The translations under genes were made by a program, and so were the position numbers. Positions 35,589 through 45,240 of a stretch of DNA of 46,492 nt are shown here, piece by piece. The stretch lies in the NCBI GenBank assembly GCA_021740905.1, contig JAIOYV010000053.1, positions 1-46,492 of the forward strand, read 5' to 3'. This DNA comes from Bacteroidales bacterium. Its GTDB lineage: Bacteria > Bacteroidota > Bacteroidia > Bacteroidales > M50B96. The notes under the pieces were generated by a model. The model did not search any database. It was not told the DNA's origin and worked only from the letters and a program-made list of their open reading frames with translations. How positions within the stretch are numbered: the first letter of the stretch is position 1; every line of letters starts with the position of its first letter.

Positions 35589-36872
35589 TTACTTGAAGAA
35601 TTCAGCTTTTTTTCCTTTAGTATGCACAGTCATTTTCGTGCCGGTAGGTGAAAATTCATGATGGGTTGCATAAGCTGTTCCTTCATACCAAACATCACAA
35701 TCACAGACAAAAGTATGGGTCCAGGCATTATAGGTGCCAGTTCCATCGACGGAACCAACTTTTCCATCCCCAAATGTAAAAGGTTGATCAGGAATCACAA
35801 TTGTCTGGTATTCATCATCAGAGAAATCGTAATAAACAGTAGCTCCTGATCCTGGCCAGTCCCAGAAATTTGTATTATGGATACGATTTTCGACAACAGG
35901 ATCAAGTGTGAAAAATACGCCAGACACTCCATAACCGGCTTCGTCACAATCAAAAAACCCGGTAAAATATTCCATGTTAAAAATGTCGATGTAAGGTTTA
36001 TTGATGGTAAGCACTGCCTCCGAGTGTAAAGGGATAGTGTCAAACTCTCCGGGTATCAATTTTATCTTTAAGATGGACGATTTATTGAGGGGAAGAGAAT
36101 CATTGTAAAAAGTAAGGGACAATGTTCCAACATTCGAATTTGCAGGGATAATATTTTCAGTTTCTGAGATTGTAAAGTGTGTTCCCTCTATCATATTTAC
36201 CACTTCGACTGTTTCGGCGACTGATACGATTTCAAATTTTACCGGCACATCGTAAGGCCTTACCGAACCTGTAGTTGATAAGGATAGTTGAAAGACGGTT
36301 GTTTTGTAGATTCCGCTTGAATCTGGTTCGATTGTGAAGTCATGGATGGAGGTGACAAATGAAACAAAGGTCAAGTAAGGCTTTGATACGGTAATGATTG
36401 CCTCAGAACCATTGGGTGCTGGGTCAAATTTGCCAGGGAGCAAGTTTATTTTCAAAACGACATCTTTGTCGAATGGGATATTATTGTAAAGCAAGGTAAG
36501 AGAAATTTTGCCCTCATTTGAATTTGCCGGAACAATGAAACTATCGGCTGATAAGGTATAATGTACCCCCTTAATCATATTAATGTTATCTTCAGTTTCG
36601 ATTATTGTCCTGATTTCAAAATTTACTATCACATCATGAGGCAGTATTGGCCCCGTTGAGGAAATTGAAATTTCGATTTCACTCGTATTACCAACCCAAT
36701 CAATTGTGTGGGTTACAACAGGATTTATAAAAGACACATAAGTTGGGTCGGGTGGGTTCGTTTCATCTTTTTTGCAAGATGTTACTACTGAAATTAAAAT
36801 TACGGAGAAAAGGATCAGGTATGTTCTCAGGGTGTTTTTTTGATTTATTTTAGCAAATATAACGAAATACAT
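35589..36872 (-). CDS. Surface lipoprotein with two tandem domains and a shared C-terminal domain
   Basis: A 427-residue lipoprotein (lipobox ending VVTSC, Cys33). It contains two similar domains in tandem (about residues 44-165 and 166-294), each with a G.HYT/HFT...IPANSN.G..SLT core resembling Calx-beta/DUF4843-type folds. A third domain (about 301-427) is homologous to the C-terminus of the 308-residue lipoprotein next to it. It is the last gene of the Sus-like region and probably sits on the cell surface. A TATATTTG box lies inside its first codons, which raises doubt about the start. Confidence 0.7.
   Translation of the reverse strand: MYFVIFAKINQKNTLRTYLILFSVILISVVTSCKKDETNPPDPTYVSFINPVVTHTIDWVGNTSEIEISISSTGPILPHDVIVNFEIRTIIETEDNINMIKGVHYTLSADSFIVPANSNEGKISLTLLYNNIPFDKDVVLKINLLPGKFDPAPNGSEAIITVSKPYLTFVSFVTSIHDFTIEPDSSGIYKTTVFQLSLSTTGSVRPYDVPVKFEIVSVAETVEVVNMIEGTHFTISETENIIPANSNVGTLSLTFYNDSLPLNKSSILKIKLIPGEFDTIPLHSEAVLTINKPYIDIFNMEYFTGFFDCDEAGYGVSGVFFTLDPVVENRIHNTNFWDWPGSGATVYYDFSDDEYQTIVIPDQPFTFGDGKVGSVDGTGTYNAWTHTFVCDCDVWYEGTAYATHHEFSPTGTKMTVHTKGKKAEFFK
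36854..36861 (-). promoter_or_regulatory. Candidate -7 box overlapping the lipoprotein start
   Basis: The minus strand reads TATATTTG, matching TAnnTTTG exactly, but it lies 11 bases inside the ORF from the ATG at 36872. If used, translation must begin downstream, where only non-standard codons give a lipoprotein signal. Confidence 0.3.
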
Positions 36873-36885
36873 GAAATAAAAATGA

Positions 36886-36908
36886 CCTTCAGTTTTTATT
36901 CCTGAAGG
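36886..36908 (-). terminator. Terminator after the 308-residue lipoprotein gene
   Basis: On the minus strand CCTTCAG and CTGAAGG form a seven-base stem with an A-rich loop, followed by TCATTTTTATTT. It lies 48 bp past the stop codon and 14 bp before the ATG of the next gene, so it may reduce expression of the last gene of the operon. Confidence 0.6.
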
Positions 36909-36955
36909 CCATTGATTTTATTCAATCGTTGAAATCAATTTACATCAATTCCAGA

Positions 36956-37882
36956 TTATTTCATTAGATCAGCTTTCCTACCTTTATAGTAAGTGAATGT
37001 TTTTGTTCCCAAAGAAGAAAACTCGTGATACGTGGCATAAATCCCACCGCCGTATTCGGCATCGGTTTGAGTCCAGAATGTACCGGTGCAAGCATCGTAT
37101 TCGCCATATCCTTCAACCGAACCAACAGTTCCGTCACCGTAAGTAAATACTTGGTTCGGAATATCAATAGTTTGGTAAATATCCCCAGAGAAATTATAAT
37201 AGATCAGAGATCCTGAAGCTGCCCAATCCCAGTAATTATCATTGTAAATCCTATTCTCGAAAGTTGGATCTACTGTGAAATTAACAGGGTAATCGCCGTA
37301 TCCTTCTTCATAACAATTAAATGCACCCGTAAAATCTTCAATTACCAGATTGCAAAGTGTTTTATAAAGAGTAGAAATGGATGCACCTGGCAATGTTTGT
37401 ATATCAGGGCTTGCATTTACCCTGCCATCATTAAGGAACATTTCGTACACATCGCCGTCCAAAGTATTTACCCAACCATAAAAGCGGAAGGCCATACCTT
37501 CGGTGATATCATTTGGAGAATTGAGTGCGGAAAACATGCCCAATATGTCATTCATGTTTATCCCAATATAAGAGGGAAAGGTAGAAACATTGGTTAATGT
37601 CCCCACTTCTTTTACTTCACCAGACAAGATATAAGCACATTTTACATCAACAGAAACTACATTGTTGTAGGGGATGGTTACTGTGAAACCGCCTTCAAAA
37701 ATTGCTGCATCTTCAGGCAGGAAGTTCAAGTTGAATTGCGCATCGGGAGCTACAAAAGCAACAGCATCCACAATCATATCATCATAGTTTGGCATTCTTA
37801 GGTCAGGCTCTTTATTGCAAGAAATAAAGAAAGCCAAAACAGCCAGACTAATGACCAATATTATATTTATTTTTTTCATCAT
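36956..37882 (-). CDS. Sus-operon surface lipoprotein
   Basis: A 308-residue lipoprotein (signal peptide ending FFISC, Cys22) encoded 25 bp after the SusD-like gene. The N-terminal half is a beta-rich domain; the C-terminal half (about residues 180-308) contains FTGAFNCYEEGYGDY, ENRIYNDNYWDW and a closing YYKGRKADLMK, and is homologous to the end of the 427-residue lipoprotein. By position it is a SusE/F-like accessory binding protein, though sequence similarity to SusE/F is not evident. Confidence 0.72.
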   Translation of the reverse strand: MMKKINIILVISLAVLAFFISCNKEPDLRMPNYDDMIVDAVAFVAPDAQFNLNFLPEDAAIFEGGFTVTIPYNNVVSVDVKCAYILSGEVKEVGTLTNVSTFPSYIGINMNDILGMFSALNSPNDITEGMAFRFYGWVNTLDGDVYEMFLNDGRVNASPDIQTLPGASISTLYKTLCNLVIEDFTGAFNCYEEGYGDYPVNFTVDPTFENRIYNDNYWDWAASGSLIYYNFSGDIYQTIDIPNQVFTYGDGTVGSVEGYGEYDACTGTFWTQTDAEYGGGIYATYHEFSSLGTKTFTYYKGRKADLMK

Positions 37883-37907
37883 ATTCTATTTTTAGTTTTC
37901 ATTAATC

Positions 37908-39551
37908 TTATAAATCCCAAAATACACCATCGGTAGCAATTACTTTTTGACCCGGGGCATTCGTGTTCAAATCAAGTTCATCCTGATCGTAAGGGAATGA
38001 CAATGGATAACTTCTTGTACACTGAGTTGGTACGGGGCCATTCCCATCGGGGCCTCCATTTGCCGCATCATTATTCGCATCAAACAAAACAGGATATCCT
38101 GTTCGCCTGTAATCATTGTACTGATCGACATGGCTGCCACCATAATTGGCAATCCACTTTTGAGTCATGATAATTTCCAGTTGCTTACTCGCGTTTGCCG
38201 CATCGTATTTGGCCAACACAGCCGCAATGTAATCATCCACTTCAGTAGAACCAGACAATACAGGAACAACCTGGCCACCCACTTTTGTAACCATATCACA
38301 AACATCATCGACCTGGGCAAAAGAAGCAACCATTGCTTCTTCTAGTAAAGCACGGGCATCACCACCAACACCGTCATGTGCCAGCTCTGCCTGAATGTAT
38401 AATGCATCGGCATAAGTAAGCCAACGAACCGGTGCATCACCAGCACCACTGTTTGCATTTGCCTGTCCACCTGTACCATCGTCGAATTTACCACCACAAG
38501 CATACATTCCCATTACAGTAAATGTAGAACGGCCTGCATGATCTTTATTAACCCCAACAGATCCAAAATAAATTGAAATAAAATCGCCATCCCGGTATTC
38601 AACAGGATTTTCTGAATCAGCACCCCCAGCTTTTTGATTATAAAAGTAATATGGGATACGAGGATCTTCAATATTGGTAAAGATATTTGGGTTGATGCCT
38701 TTTAGAATCTCAAAAAACCATGGGCTGATGTAATTGCTGATTTGACTTCCGTTCCATTCGCCGGCAAATGCAGGATGCCTGTTTTCGGGGTTATCGGCAG
38801 TGCCAAATTGAACCATCATACTTCCATCGGCTTGCATTAAATCACCGGCAAGCAAACTTGTAACTGCACCGGCATCCCACAGGCTAGTACTTCTTACCTG
38901 ATTATATAACTTTAATTTAATCGTATTTGCAGTGCGTACCCATTTGTCAAGGTTTCCACCGAAAACCAAATCGTCAGCACCAGGAGTTTTGATATTGGCA
39001 GCTTCTTCGTTTAAAATATCAGCTATACCATCATCAATCATTGCAAACAACTGAGGGTAGATTGCTGCATCATCATCAAAATTAGGATTAAAGTTATCTT
39101 TCTGGTTCGCTTCAGAGAAAGGTATGTTACCCCATAAGTCAACCATTTGGCTAAAAACATAAGCCTTGAGGATTTTAGCAATACCGCGGTATTGTAAAGC
39201 ATCTTCTTCAGTTCCTAATGCAATTAGCAGATCAATATCCGGAATTATACCATAATATAAATCCTGCCAGAAAGTACCAATACAATAATCATTACCGGAG
39301 ACACCATATTGGTCTACCGATTCGCGTGTGGAAAGCTGGTGGGTATATACTGCACAAAGCCAACCGAGTTTATTGTAGTCTATCGAAAAATCATCCGAAA
39401 TATCATACTCAATACCTGGGAGCAACTGATCAATCTGTGCTACGGTAGGTTGATTCGGATCTTCATTCACATCGAGAAAGTCTTTTGTACATCCAAAGAA
39501 TACAAAAGCGATTGCAAATGAAACTATTATATATTTTTTCATTTTTTCCAT
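37908..39551 (-). CDS. SusD/RagB-family nutrient-binding lipoprotein
   Basis: A 547-residue outer-membrane lipoprotein (lipobox ending VFFGC, Cys21 from the first ATG) that binds the substrate and closes the SusC channel as a lid. The start after the cysteine, TKDFLDVNEDPNQPT, and the long helical TPR-like body fit the SusD-like_2 subfamily, as do the late QWIANYGGSHVDQYNDYRRTGYP residues (in part ITQKWI...). The gene is 21 bp downstream of the SusC-like gene. SusD-like_2 proteins serve varied substrates; none can be named here. Confidence 0.92.
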   Translation of the reverse strand: MEKMKKYIIVSFAIAFVFFGCTKDFLDVNEDPNQPTVAQIDQLLPGIEYDISDDFSIDYNKLGWLCAVYTHQLSTRESVDQYGVSGNDYCIGTFWQDLYYGIIPDIDLLIALGTEEDALQYRGIAKILKAYVFSQMVDLWGNIPFSEANQKDNFNPNFDDDAAIYPQLFAMIDDGIADILNEEAANIKTPGADDLVFGGNLDKWVRTANTIKLKLYNQVRSTSLWDAGAVTSLLAGDLMQADGSMMVQFGTADNPENRHPAFAGEWNGSQISNYISPWFFEILKGINPNIFTNIEDPRIPYYFYNQKAGGADSENPVEYRDGDFISIYFGSVGVNKDHAGRSTFTVMGMYACGGKFDDGTGGQANANSGAGDAPVRWLTYADALYIQAELAHDGVGGDARALLEEAMVASFAQVDDVCDMVTKVGGQVVPVLSGSTEVDDYIAAVLAKYDAANASKQLEIIMTQKWIANYGGSHVDQYNDYRRTGYPVLFDANNDAANGGPDGNGPVPTQCTRSYPLSFPYDQDELDLNTNAPGQKVIATDGVFWDL

Positions 39552-39572
39552 ATTTAAGAATTGTTATAATGT

Positions 39573-42500
39573 TTAAAACCTAACTTTCAAGTTAAAACTA
39601 ATCCTCCGTACCGAAGGTGCAGCAGAATACTCAATACCTTGAACGTTGGTAGCTCCGTAGGTATTCAATTCCGGGTCTATGTTGCAATACTCAGGAATAC
39701 CAGGTGCATAGAACCACAAGTTTCTGCCGGTCACACTAAGATTAATTCCTCCGAATGGTAGCTTGTCGATTAATTTTTTCGGTAAATCGTAGCCAAGAGT
39801 AATTTCAGAAACACGGAAAACAGTAGCGTCATATATATTCCACTCACTTGCAGCGTTGATAGCAAAAGAGTTTCCAAAGTATAGGTTATTTGATGAAACT
39901 TGAGTTGTATTTGGAATTTTATTTCCTCCCTCATCTAAAAGAGGTTCTCCTGTATTCGGATCGCCATAGAAACCAGGTATTACAAAGGAGTGCTCACGAT
40001 CTTCAGTATCTTTTGTCACACCACGTCCTAACATACTAAGGATAGAATTGGAGTAAAATTCACCACCGTGAGTGTAATCCAATAATACATTCAGGTAAAA
40101 TCCTTTATACGTAAATGTATTGGCAATGCCCAGTCGATAATCCGGGTTAGGATCGGCTATGGTAGCATTTTCGATATCCAGGATTAATAATCCGGTTTGT
40201 TGGTCAATTAATAAATTGCCTTCATCATCGCGATAATTTTGTGTACCTCTTAAAACACCATAGGGTTCGCCAACTTCAAATACAGGTTGTGGATCACCAA
40301 AAAGACCTGATAAAATCATTCTTTCATTCCCTTCAGCGATGGCTAAAACCTCTGAGTTATTTTTGGTATAGGTTGTATATATATTCCAACCAAATCCATT
40401 CGGGTTGTCAAAAGGAGTGATGTTGAGACCAATTTCAATACCCTTATTCTCCATTTCACCAGCATTGGTAACTTTACTAAAATAGCCTGATGAAGCTGCA
40501 GTACGGATAGCTACAATTTGATCTGTCGTTTTCCTGTCGTAGTAGGTGAAATCGAGTCTTAATTTGTTTTGGAAGAAAGCAATATCGGTACCTACTTCAA
40601 CTTCTGTGGTAAACTCAGGCTTTAAGCCCGAAGAAAACGCTACGTCTGGCACTTGCATGGCAGGAATCCCCAAAAATGGAAATACAGGTGTATCGGTTAG
40701 CTTACTACTTCTAAGCTGATAGATATTGTGTATTTGGTAAGGATCGGCATCATTACCGGTTTTCGCCCACGAAGCCCTAATTTTTCCAAAGCTAACTATG
40801 TCTTTTGGTAGGTCGAACACTTCGGTGAAAATGAAGGAGGATGAAACAGACGGATAGAAATAGCTGTTTTTGTCTTCGGGCAATGTGGATGACCAATCAT
40901 TACGTCCTGTAAAGTTCAAATAGAATAATCTTTTGTATCCCATCGAAACATCAGCAAACATCCCATAGAGCCTTCTTTCCGAGAAGTCGCCTCCAAATGG
41001 GGAAACATTGATTGTATTATCAAGATCGTAAATACCAGGAACCCTCATTACGGTTCCAATATACGCCTGACGGTCGGTAGTTCTTTGGTTTACATTATGC
41101 CCTAAAATGGTGCGTATGTTCAAATCCTCTGAAATATCTTTGTCAATGGTCAAGAGTAAATTTGACTCAATTTCCTGCGACCAAATATCGTCATCAATGA
41201 TAGCACCATTACCAGCATAAGCCCTGGAACCCTGGTCAACAATTTGCTGCCTTCTTTGTACAAGGGTATTCACCCCCAACTGATAAGAGAAGCTCAACCA
41301 GTCTGTGAAATCGTAACCAATGTTGGCACTTCCGATAATCCGGTCCATATTGGTAATAACCTTGTTATGTTCCCACGACCAGAGTGGATGGTCAAATTGA
41401 CCAGGACCGTTTGGGGTTAAGTTTTCTCCTGTTACCGGATCGGTATACGGTAATGACATATCCCATGTGCGGCCTAACCAAAGCGTACGTGCAAACGAGG
41501 AGGCAGTACCTGCATCCGATGCCTGGTTATTCCCAAAAAGACCACCTTGCTGGGTCCCTTTTGAATAGGAGAAATTCCCGCCAACTTTCAAGCCATTGTC
41601 CAACTCGGTACTTCCACCAAGGCCAATACTATTTCTGTCGAAACTTGAATGGGGGATATAACCATCATTCGAAAGGGCAGAAGCGGTAAGGCTAAAAGCC
41701 GATTTTTCATCACCACCGGATATTGAAACAGAGTTCTCAAATACATGTCCTGTCCTGAATAAACTTTTAACATTATCAGGCTGGGCTACATAAGCAACGC
41801 TATCACCCATTTCGGGAAAGGCATTGGCATACATGCCCCAGGTAGGGATTGAATCGAGAGAATCGAAACGGGGACCCCACGAACCATTTGCATTGGCATA
41901 ACTAAAGTTTACACCATTCCCATAAGTATTCTGATAATCTGGCAAATTAGAGATATTCTCGGTAGAGTACGAGCTCGAGTAAGTGACCTCAAGGCCTTTT
42001 TTCCCTTTGGTTGGATTACCCGACTTTGTACGGATGACAATAACCCCATTGGCAGCCCTCGAACCATACAGCGCAGCTGCAGCAGCACCTTTCAATACAC
42101 TAACCGAAGCAATGTCGTTAGGGTCTAAGGTAGAGATACCACTACCATAAGCACCACCTGTCGAACTTTGGTCGGTAGTGTTGAATTGTTGGTTACTATA
42201 TGGGATACCATCAACCACAAACAGGGGTTGGTTATCGCCATAAAACGAAGAATTACCACGGATGGTAATCCGGGTAGCTGTACCAGGCGCACCAGACGAA
42301 TTGTTTACTTGCACACCGGCGACCTTGCCTTTTAAGCTCCTTAAAACGTCAGGTTCGGCTTTCTGTGCAATTTTGTCTTCACTAACAGTGGCCACCGCGT
42401 ATCCCAACGCCTTTTCGGAACGTTTAATACCGACCGCCGTCACGACCACCTCTTCAACTTTAAGTGCATCCACTTCCATAGCTACATCAATAGTACTTGA

Positions 42501-42764
42501 TGCACCTATGGGTATTTCCATCATCTTCATCCCTACGAAAGTATACTGAAGCGTTTTAGCATCAGCCGGAACTTCGAGGGAGTATTTACCATTGGCATCA
42601 GTAACCGTCCCGATGGTTGCACCTTTCACAACCACAGAGACCCCGGGAAGGGTAGTGCCATCATCGGCACCGGTCACTGTTCCTGAGATTTGACGCTTCT
42701 GTGCGTGGACAAGAGTAGTGCCCACAATCACAAAGAAGGCCAAGAGCAGAGTAAACTTTCTCAT
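39573..42764 (-). CDS. SusC/RagA-family TonB-linked outer-membrane transporter
   Basis: A 1063-residue TonB-dependent transporter. Signal peptide to Ala21 (LVHA), then a carboxypeptidase-regulatory-like domain (about residues 25-112), a plug domain opening with VEEVVVTAVGIKRSEKALGYAV and containing GNSSFYGDNQPLFVVDGIPYSN, and a long 22-strand barrel ending in aromatic Phe1063. It imports its substrate with energy from TonB. It is the first gene of an operon with the SusD-like and two lipoprotein genes. No sigma/anti-sigma pair or hybrid sensor is adjacent. Confidence 0.95.
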   Translation of the reverse strand: MRKFTLLLAFFVIVGTTLVHAQKRQISGTVTGADDGTTLPGVSVVVKGATIGTVTDANGKYSLEVPADAKTLQYTFVGMKMMEIPIGASSTIDVAMEVDALKVEEVVVTAVGIKRSEKALGYAVATVSEDKIAQKAEPDVLRSLKGKVAGVQVNNSSGAPGTATRITIRGNSSFYGDNQPLFVVDGIPYSNQQFNTTDQSSTGGAYGSGISTLDPNDIASVSVLKGAAAAALYGSRAANGVIVIRTKSGNPTKGKKGLEVTYSSSYSTENISNLPDYQNTYGNGVNFSYANANGSWGPRFDSLDSIPTWGMYANAFPEMGDSVAYVAQPDNVKSLFRTGHVFENSVSISGGDEKSAFSLTASALSNDGYIPHSSFDRNSIGLGGSTELDNGLKVGGNFSYSKGTQQGGLFGNNQASDAGTASSFARTLWLGRTWDMSLPYTDPVTGENLTPNGPGQFDHPLWSWEHNKVITNMDRIIGSANIGYDFTDWLSFSYQLGVNTLVQRRQQIVDQGSRAYAGNGAIIDDDIWSQEIESNLLLTIDKDISEDLNIRTILGHNVNQRTTDRQAYIGTVMRVPGIYDLDNTINVSPFGGDFSERRLYGMFADVSMGYKRLFYLNFTGRNDWSSTLPEDKNSYFYPSVSSSFIFTEVFDLPKDIVSFGKIRASWAKTGNDADPYQIHNIYQLRSSKLTDTPVFPFLGIPAMQVPDVAFSSGLKPEFTTEVEVGTDIAFFQNKLRLDFTYYDRKTTDQIVAIRTAASSGYFSKVTNAGEMENKGIEIGLNITPFDNPNGFGWNIYTTYTKNNSEVLAIAEGNERMILSGLFGDPQPVFEVGEPYGVLRGTQNYRDDEGNLLIDQQTGLLILDIENATIADPNPDYRLGIANTFTYKGFYLNVLLDYTHGGEFYSNSILSMLGRGVTKDTEDREHSFVIPGFYGDPNTGEPLLDEGGNKIPNTTQVSSNNLYFGNSFAINAASEWNIYDATVFRVSEITLGYDLPKKLIDKLPFGGINLSVTGRNLWFYAPGIPEYCNIDPELNTYGATNVQGIEYSAAPSVRRISFNLKVRF

Positions 42765-43133
42765 AGACTTTAATTTTAGGTTAGTTAAAAAATGGTATTA
42801 GTTAATAAACAATCATTCTAATCTTTACATAAACTTAATATTAAAATAATAAATGGCTAATGTATAAAAAAAAATAATACAAAATGATATATGTCAGTAA
42901 AAGATATGAATCGTAAGCCCTAATTTTATTGACATTCAACATAAAGAATTAGAGTATAAAGGTTTTATGTTTAGCTAAATCATTACCCATCAATATTTTG
43001 AATTTTACAACAAGAAGCTGAGGAAATGTTGATATTTTGTTATTTAGAATGAAGAATGCCCTGTCAGCGGGTATTCTGGGGTGTTAAGGAAGGCAAAACG
43101 GAGTGAATTGCCCGTCAAATAATCGTTCAGAAC
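42765..43133. other. Intergenic region upstream of the Sus-like operon
   Basis: About 370 bp, AT-rich near the susC start, with no ORF. The promoter of the operon should be here, but no exact TAnnTTTG box was found on the minus strand. The only clear structure is the hairpin at 43054-43076. Confidence 0.5.
43054..43076 (-). terminator. Hairpin downstream of the GT9 gene
   Basis: GAATGCCC (43054-43061) and GGGTATTC (43069-43076) form an eight-base stem with one G-T pair and a seven-base loop, 58 bp past the GT9 stop codon. It lacks a good T-run, so terminator function is uncertain. Confidence 0.35.
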
Positions 43134-44117
43134 CTAGAGTCCGGCAAGCATCTCAGTTATTTTGATGTGGTATGCACAATCGAAGCTTCCGATTTTGCAT
43201 GATGTTAAGCCATGTAATCCACAAGGCCGACATGCTAGTTCTTGATCAATCTGAATAATTTTTGAATTATCGGACAAGGGTCCAAAGCCAAATTCGGGGA
43301 TGGTTGAACAGAATATCGCACGTACAGGGGCATTCATTGCCGAGCAAAGATGCAAGGGAGCCGAATCGTTTACATAGTTCATCGTGGCATCCTTCATTAA
43401 CGCTGCCGATTGCAACAAACTGAGGTGGCCTGCCAATAGATGGCAGTTTGGATTGCCCGAATCAAGCCTTATTTTTTCGCAGGCATCTACATCGCCAGGC
43501 CCGCCGAGTAGGTATACCATAAAATTATGGGGCACTTGCTTGATAAACTCGACCCATCGATCGGCAGGGTATTGCTTGGTGTACCATACAGAAGTGGGAG
43601 AAACGGTAATAAATGCTTGATTTTTATATTCAGCTACTTTCAGAAAATCCTTTTCAGAAGGATAAAGCTTTGGTTGTTTTGTAACGCTGCCCACGAAATC
43701 GGCTATCAGCATTTGGTTTCGCTCAACCTCATGCTTGCCGGTGCCTATTTCGTGTTCAATTTTTTTTGAAAAAAGGAATGAGAAAGGGTTCTTCCTGAAA
43801 CCTATCCTTTCGTTTGCCCCCGAACAGGCAGTGAGCATACCAGTAGATGCAAACCTTTGCAAATTGATTACCTGATCGAATTGCTCTGCACGTACTTGCC
43901 TGATTATCCTCAAAAGTTCGGGGTATTTGGCTTGTTTTTTATCCCAAATCCAAACTCTGGACAGATGTGGATGATTTTGAAGGAGGGCTTCATTTCCTTT
44001 TCGCAAAAGGAAATGAATTTTTGTTTTGGGCTGATGTTCGTGCAGGGCTTCAATCAATGATGAAGCAAGGATCACATCGCCAATAAATGCTGTTTGTATG
44101 AGTAGGATCTTTTGCAT
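43134..44117 (-). CDS. Glycosyltransferase family 9 (heptosyltransferase-like)
   Basis: A 327-residue cytoplasmic GT-B glycosyltransferase of family 9, which builds lipopolysaccharide core or similar envelope glycans. It opens with KILLIQTAFIGDVILASSLIEAL, has a HFLLRKGNEALLQNHP segment, and in the nucleotide-sugar domain shows VSPTSVWYTKQYPADRW and NDSAPLHLCSAMNAPV. The C-terminus has the cysteine set CRPCGLHGLTSCKIGSFDC seen in many family members. It is the last of a group with small lipoproteins; the PKD-type gene ends ten bases upstream. Confidence 0.9.
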   Translation of the reverse strand: MQKILLIQTAFIGDVILASSLIEALHEHQPKTKIHFLLRKGNEALLQNHPHLSRVWIWDKKQAKYPELLRIIRQVRAEQFDQVINLQRFASTGMLTACSGANERIGFRKNPFSFLFSKKIEHEIGTGKHEVERNQMLIADFVGSVTKQPKLYPSEKDFLKVAEYKNQAFITVSPTSVWYTKQYPADRWVEFIKQVPHNFMVYLLGGPGDVDACEKIRLDSGNPNCHLLAGHLSLLQSAALMKDATMNYVNDSAPLHLCSAMNAPVRAIFCSTIPEFGFGPLSDNSKIIQIDQELACRPCGLHGLTSCKIGSFDCAYHIKITEMLAGL

Positions 44118-44127
44118 GAAAGATTTT

Positions 44128-44739
44128 TCACAGATTTATCCTATTCGCAGAAATGGAAAGCAGGTCCTCATTTCCTTCAAAATCCTGTACCAAAAAGTCG
44201 ATTTCTAATTGAGATTCCAATAAGGCCCCTACACCACTTATAATAGTGACATATTCGACTGTCCAGAAATTTTGTTGATCCACCTCAATCACATTCTCAA
44301 AACAAGAGGCATTGCAAAATATCTTACCGTCCAAAAATAAAAGGAGGGAGTTGCGGCTGCCACCAGCTTCAATCCGCAATAAATAATCTTCTGGACCAAA
44401 GCTTGCCTGATACAGTCCAACGAACTTTGCCGAAGGATTTTCAATTCGCAATTCTTGTGAATAAATGTCCTGGCTCCCCCCAAAATCGCTGATCGCCATT
44501 AACTGAACCTGAAATAAACCAGTGTCGGAAAAAGCATGGACAGGGTTTACATCTGTTGAGGTATTCCCATCGCCAAAGTCCCATTCATATTGGTCGCTAT
44601 CGGCAGAACAATTTTGGAAATGGATGGGTTGAAAAACCTCCGCCTTTTCAACTTCTGCATCGAAACATGCTACAGGATTTTCTGAGCAAGCCCAGAAACC
44701 AAGGGCAAACAGAAAAATGATATGTTTAGGTTTCAACAA
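44128..44739 (-). CDS. PKD-domain lipoprotein
   Basis: A 203-residue lipoprotein (signal peptide ending GFWAC, Cys18) with one PKD immunoglobulin-like domain (about residues 25-100), recognised by YEWDFGDGNTSTDVNPVHAF and GLFQVQLMAI. The second half is a beta-rich stretch with two cysteines (FCNASCFE) of unknown role. It is probably in one transcript with the GT9 gene downstream and the lipoprotein upstream. Confidence 0.82.
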   Translation of the reverse strand: MLKPKHIIFLFALGFWACSENPVACFDAEVEKAEVFQPIHFQNCSADSDQYEWDFGDGNTSTDVNPVHAFSDTGLFQVQLMAISDFGGSQDIYSQELRIENPSAKFVGLYQASFGPEDYLLRIEAGGSRNSLLLFLDGKIFCNASCFENVIEVDQQNFWTVEYVTIISGVGALLESQLEIDFLVQDFEGNEDLLSISANRINL

Positions 44740-44784
44740 AAGTCTATGTGTTTTATGGGATTATTTGAATTTCCCATTTCATGA

Positions 44785-45240
44785 TTACTTGCACGACCAA
44801 GTTGCAGGGTTCAGCAATGTTGTATCGACAACCCACTCAACATCAAGCTCGGAATAAGTTGTCGTTTTTAGGGTGTCGAGGCCATATTCAAATTCTTTAA
44901 ATTGGATCGGCCCTCCACAATAAATCATAGTGGCAATAGTGTCTAAACTGGGGATTTTCCGAAAAGCATAAATTCTACACTCCCTGCTTTCGGCATTGAA
45001 CCTAACATCGGACTCGAAAGCTTCCCGTTCCGATTTCGACCCGCAAAACTCGGGGTAAAACTTATTGTTGGTATCGAGAAAACCTGAAACACCAGCTTTT
45101 AAAAAGAGGTTGGTGTCGTTTACCATGAATGAGGTATCGGGTATATTTCCGATAATCTCGCACTTGATACATTGTTCGCACGAAACGAATCCGAGGGATA
45201 GGACTAGCCCAAAAGCTATAAGAAGAATATTCTTTTTCAT
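44785..45240 (-). CDS. Hypothetical lipoprotein
   Basis: A 151-residue lipoprotein (signal peptide ending LGFVSC, Cys21). The mature part is small and has six further cysteines, including CIKC near the start and a final TWSCK, so disulfides are possible. No family is recognised. It lies 45 bp before the PKD lipoprotein in the same direction. Confidence 0.65.
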   Translation of the reverse strand: MKKNILLIAFGLVLSLGFVSCEQCIKCEIIGNIPDTSFMVNDTNLFLKAGVSGFLDTNNKFYPEFCGSKSEREAFESDVRFNAESRECRIYAFRKIPSLDTIATMIYCGGPIQFKEFEYGLDTLKTTTYSELDVEWVVDTTLLNPATWSCK

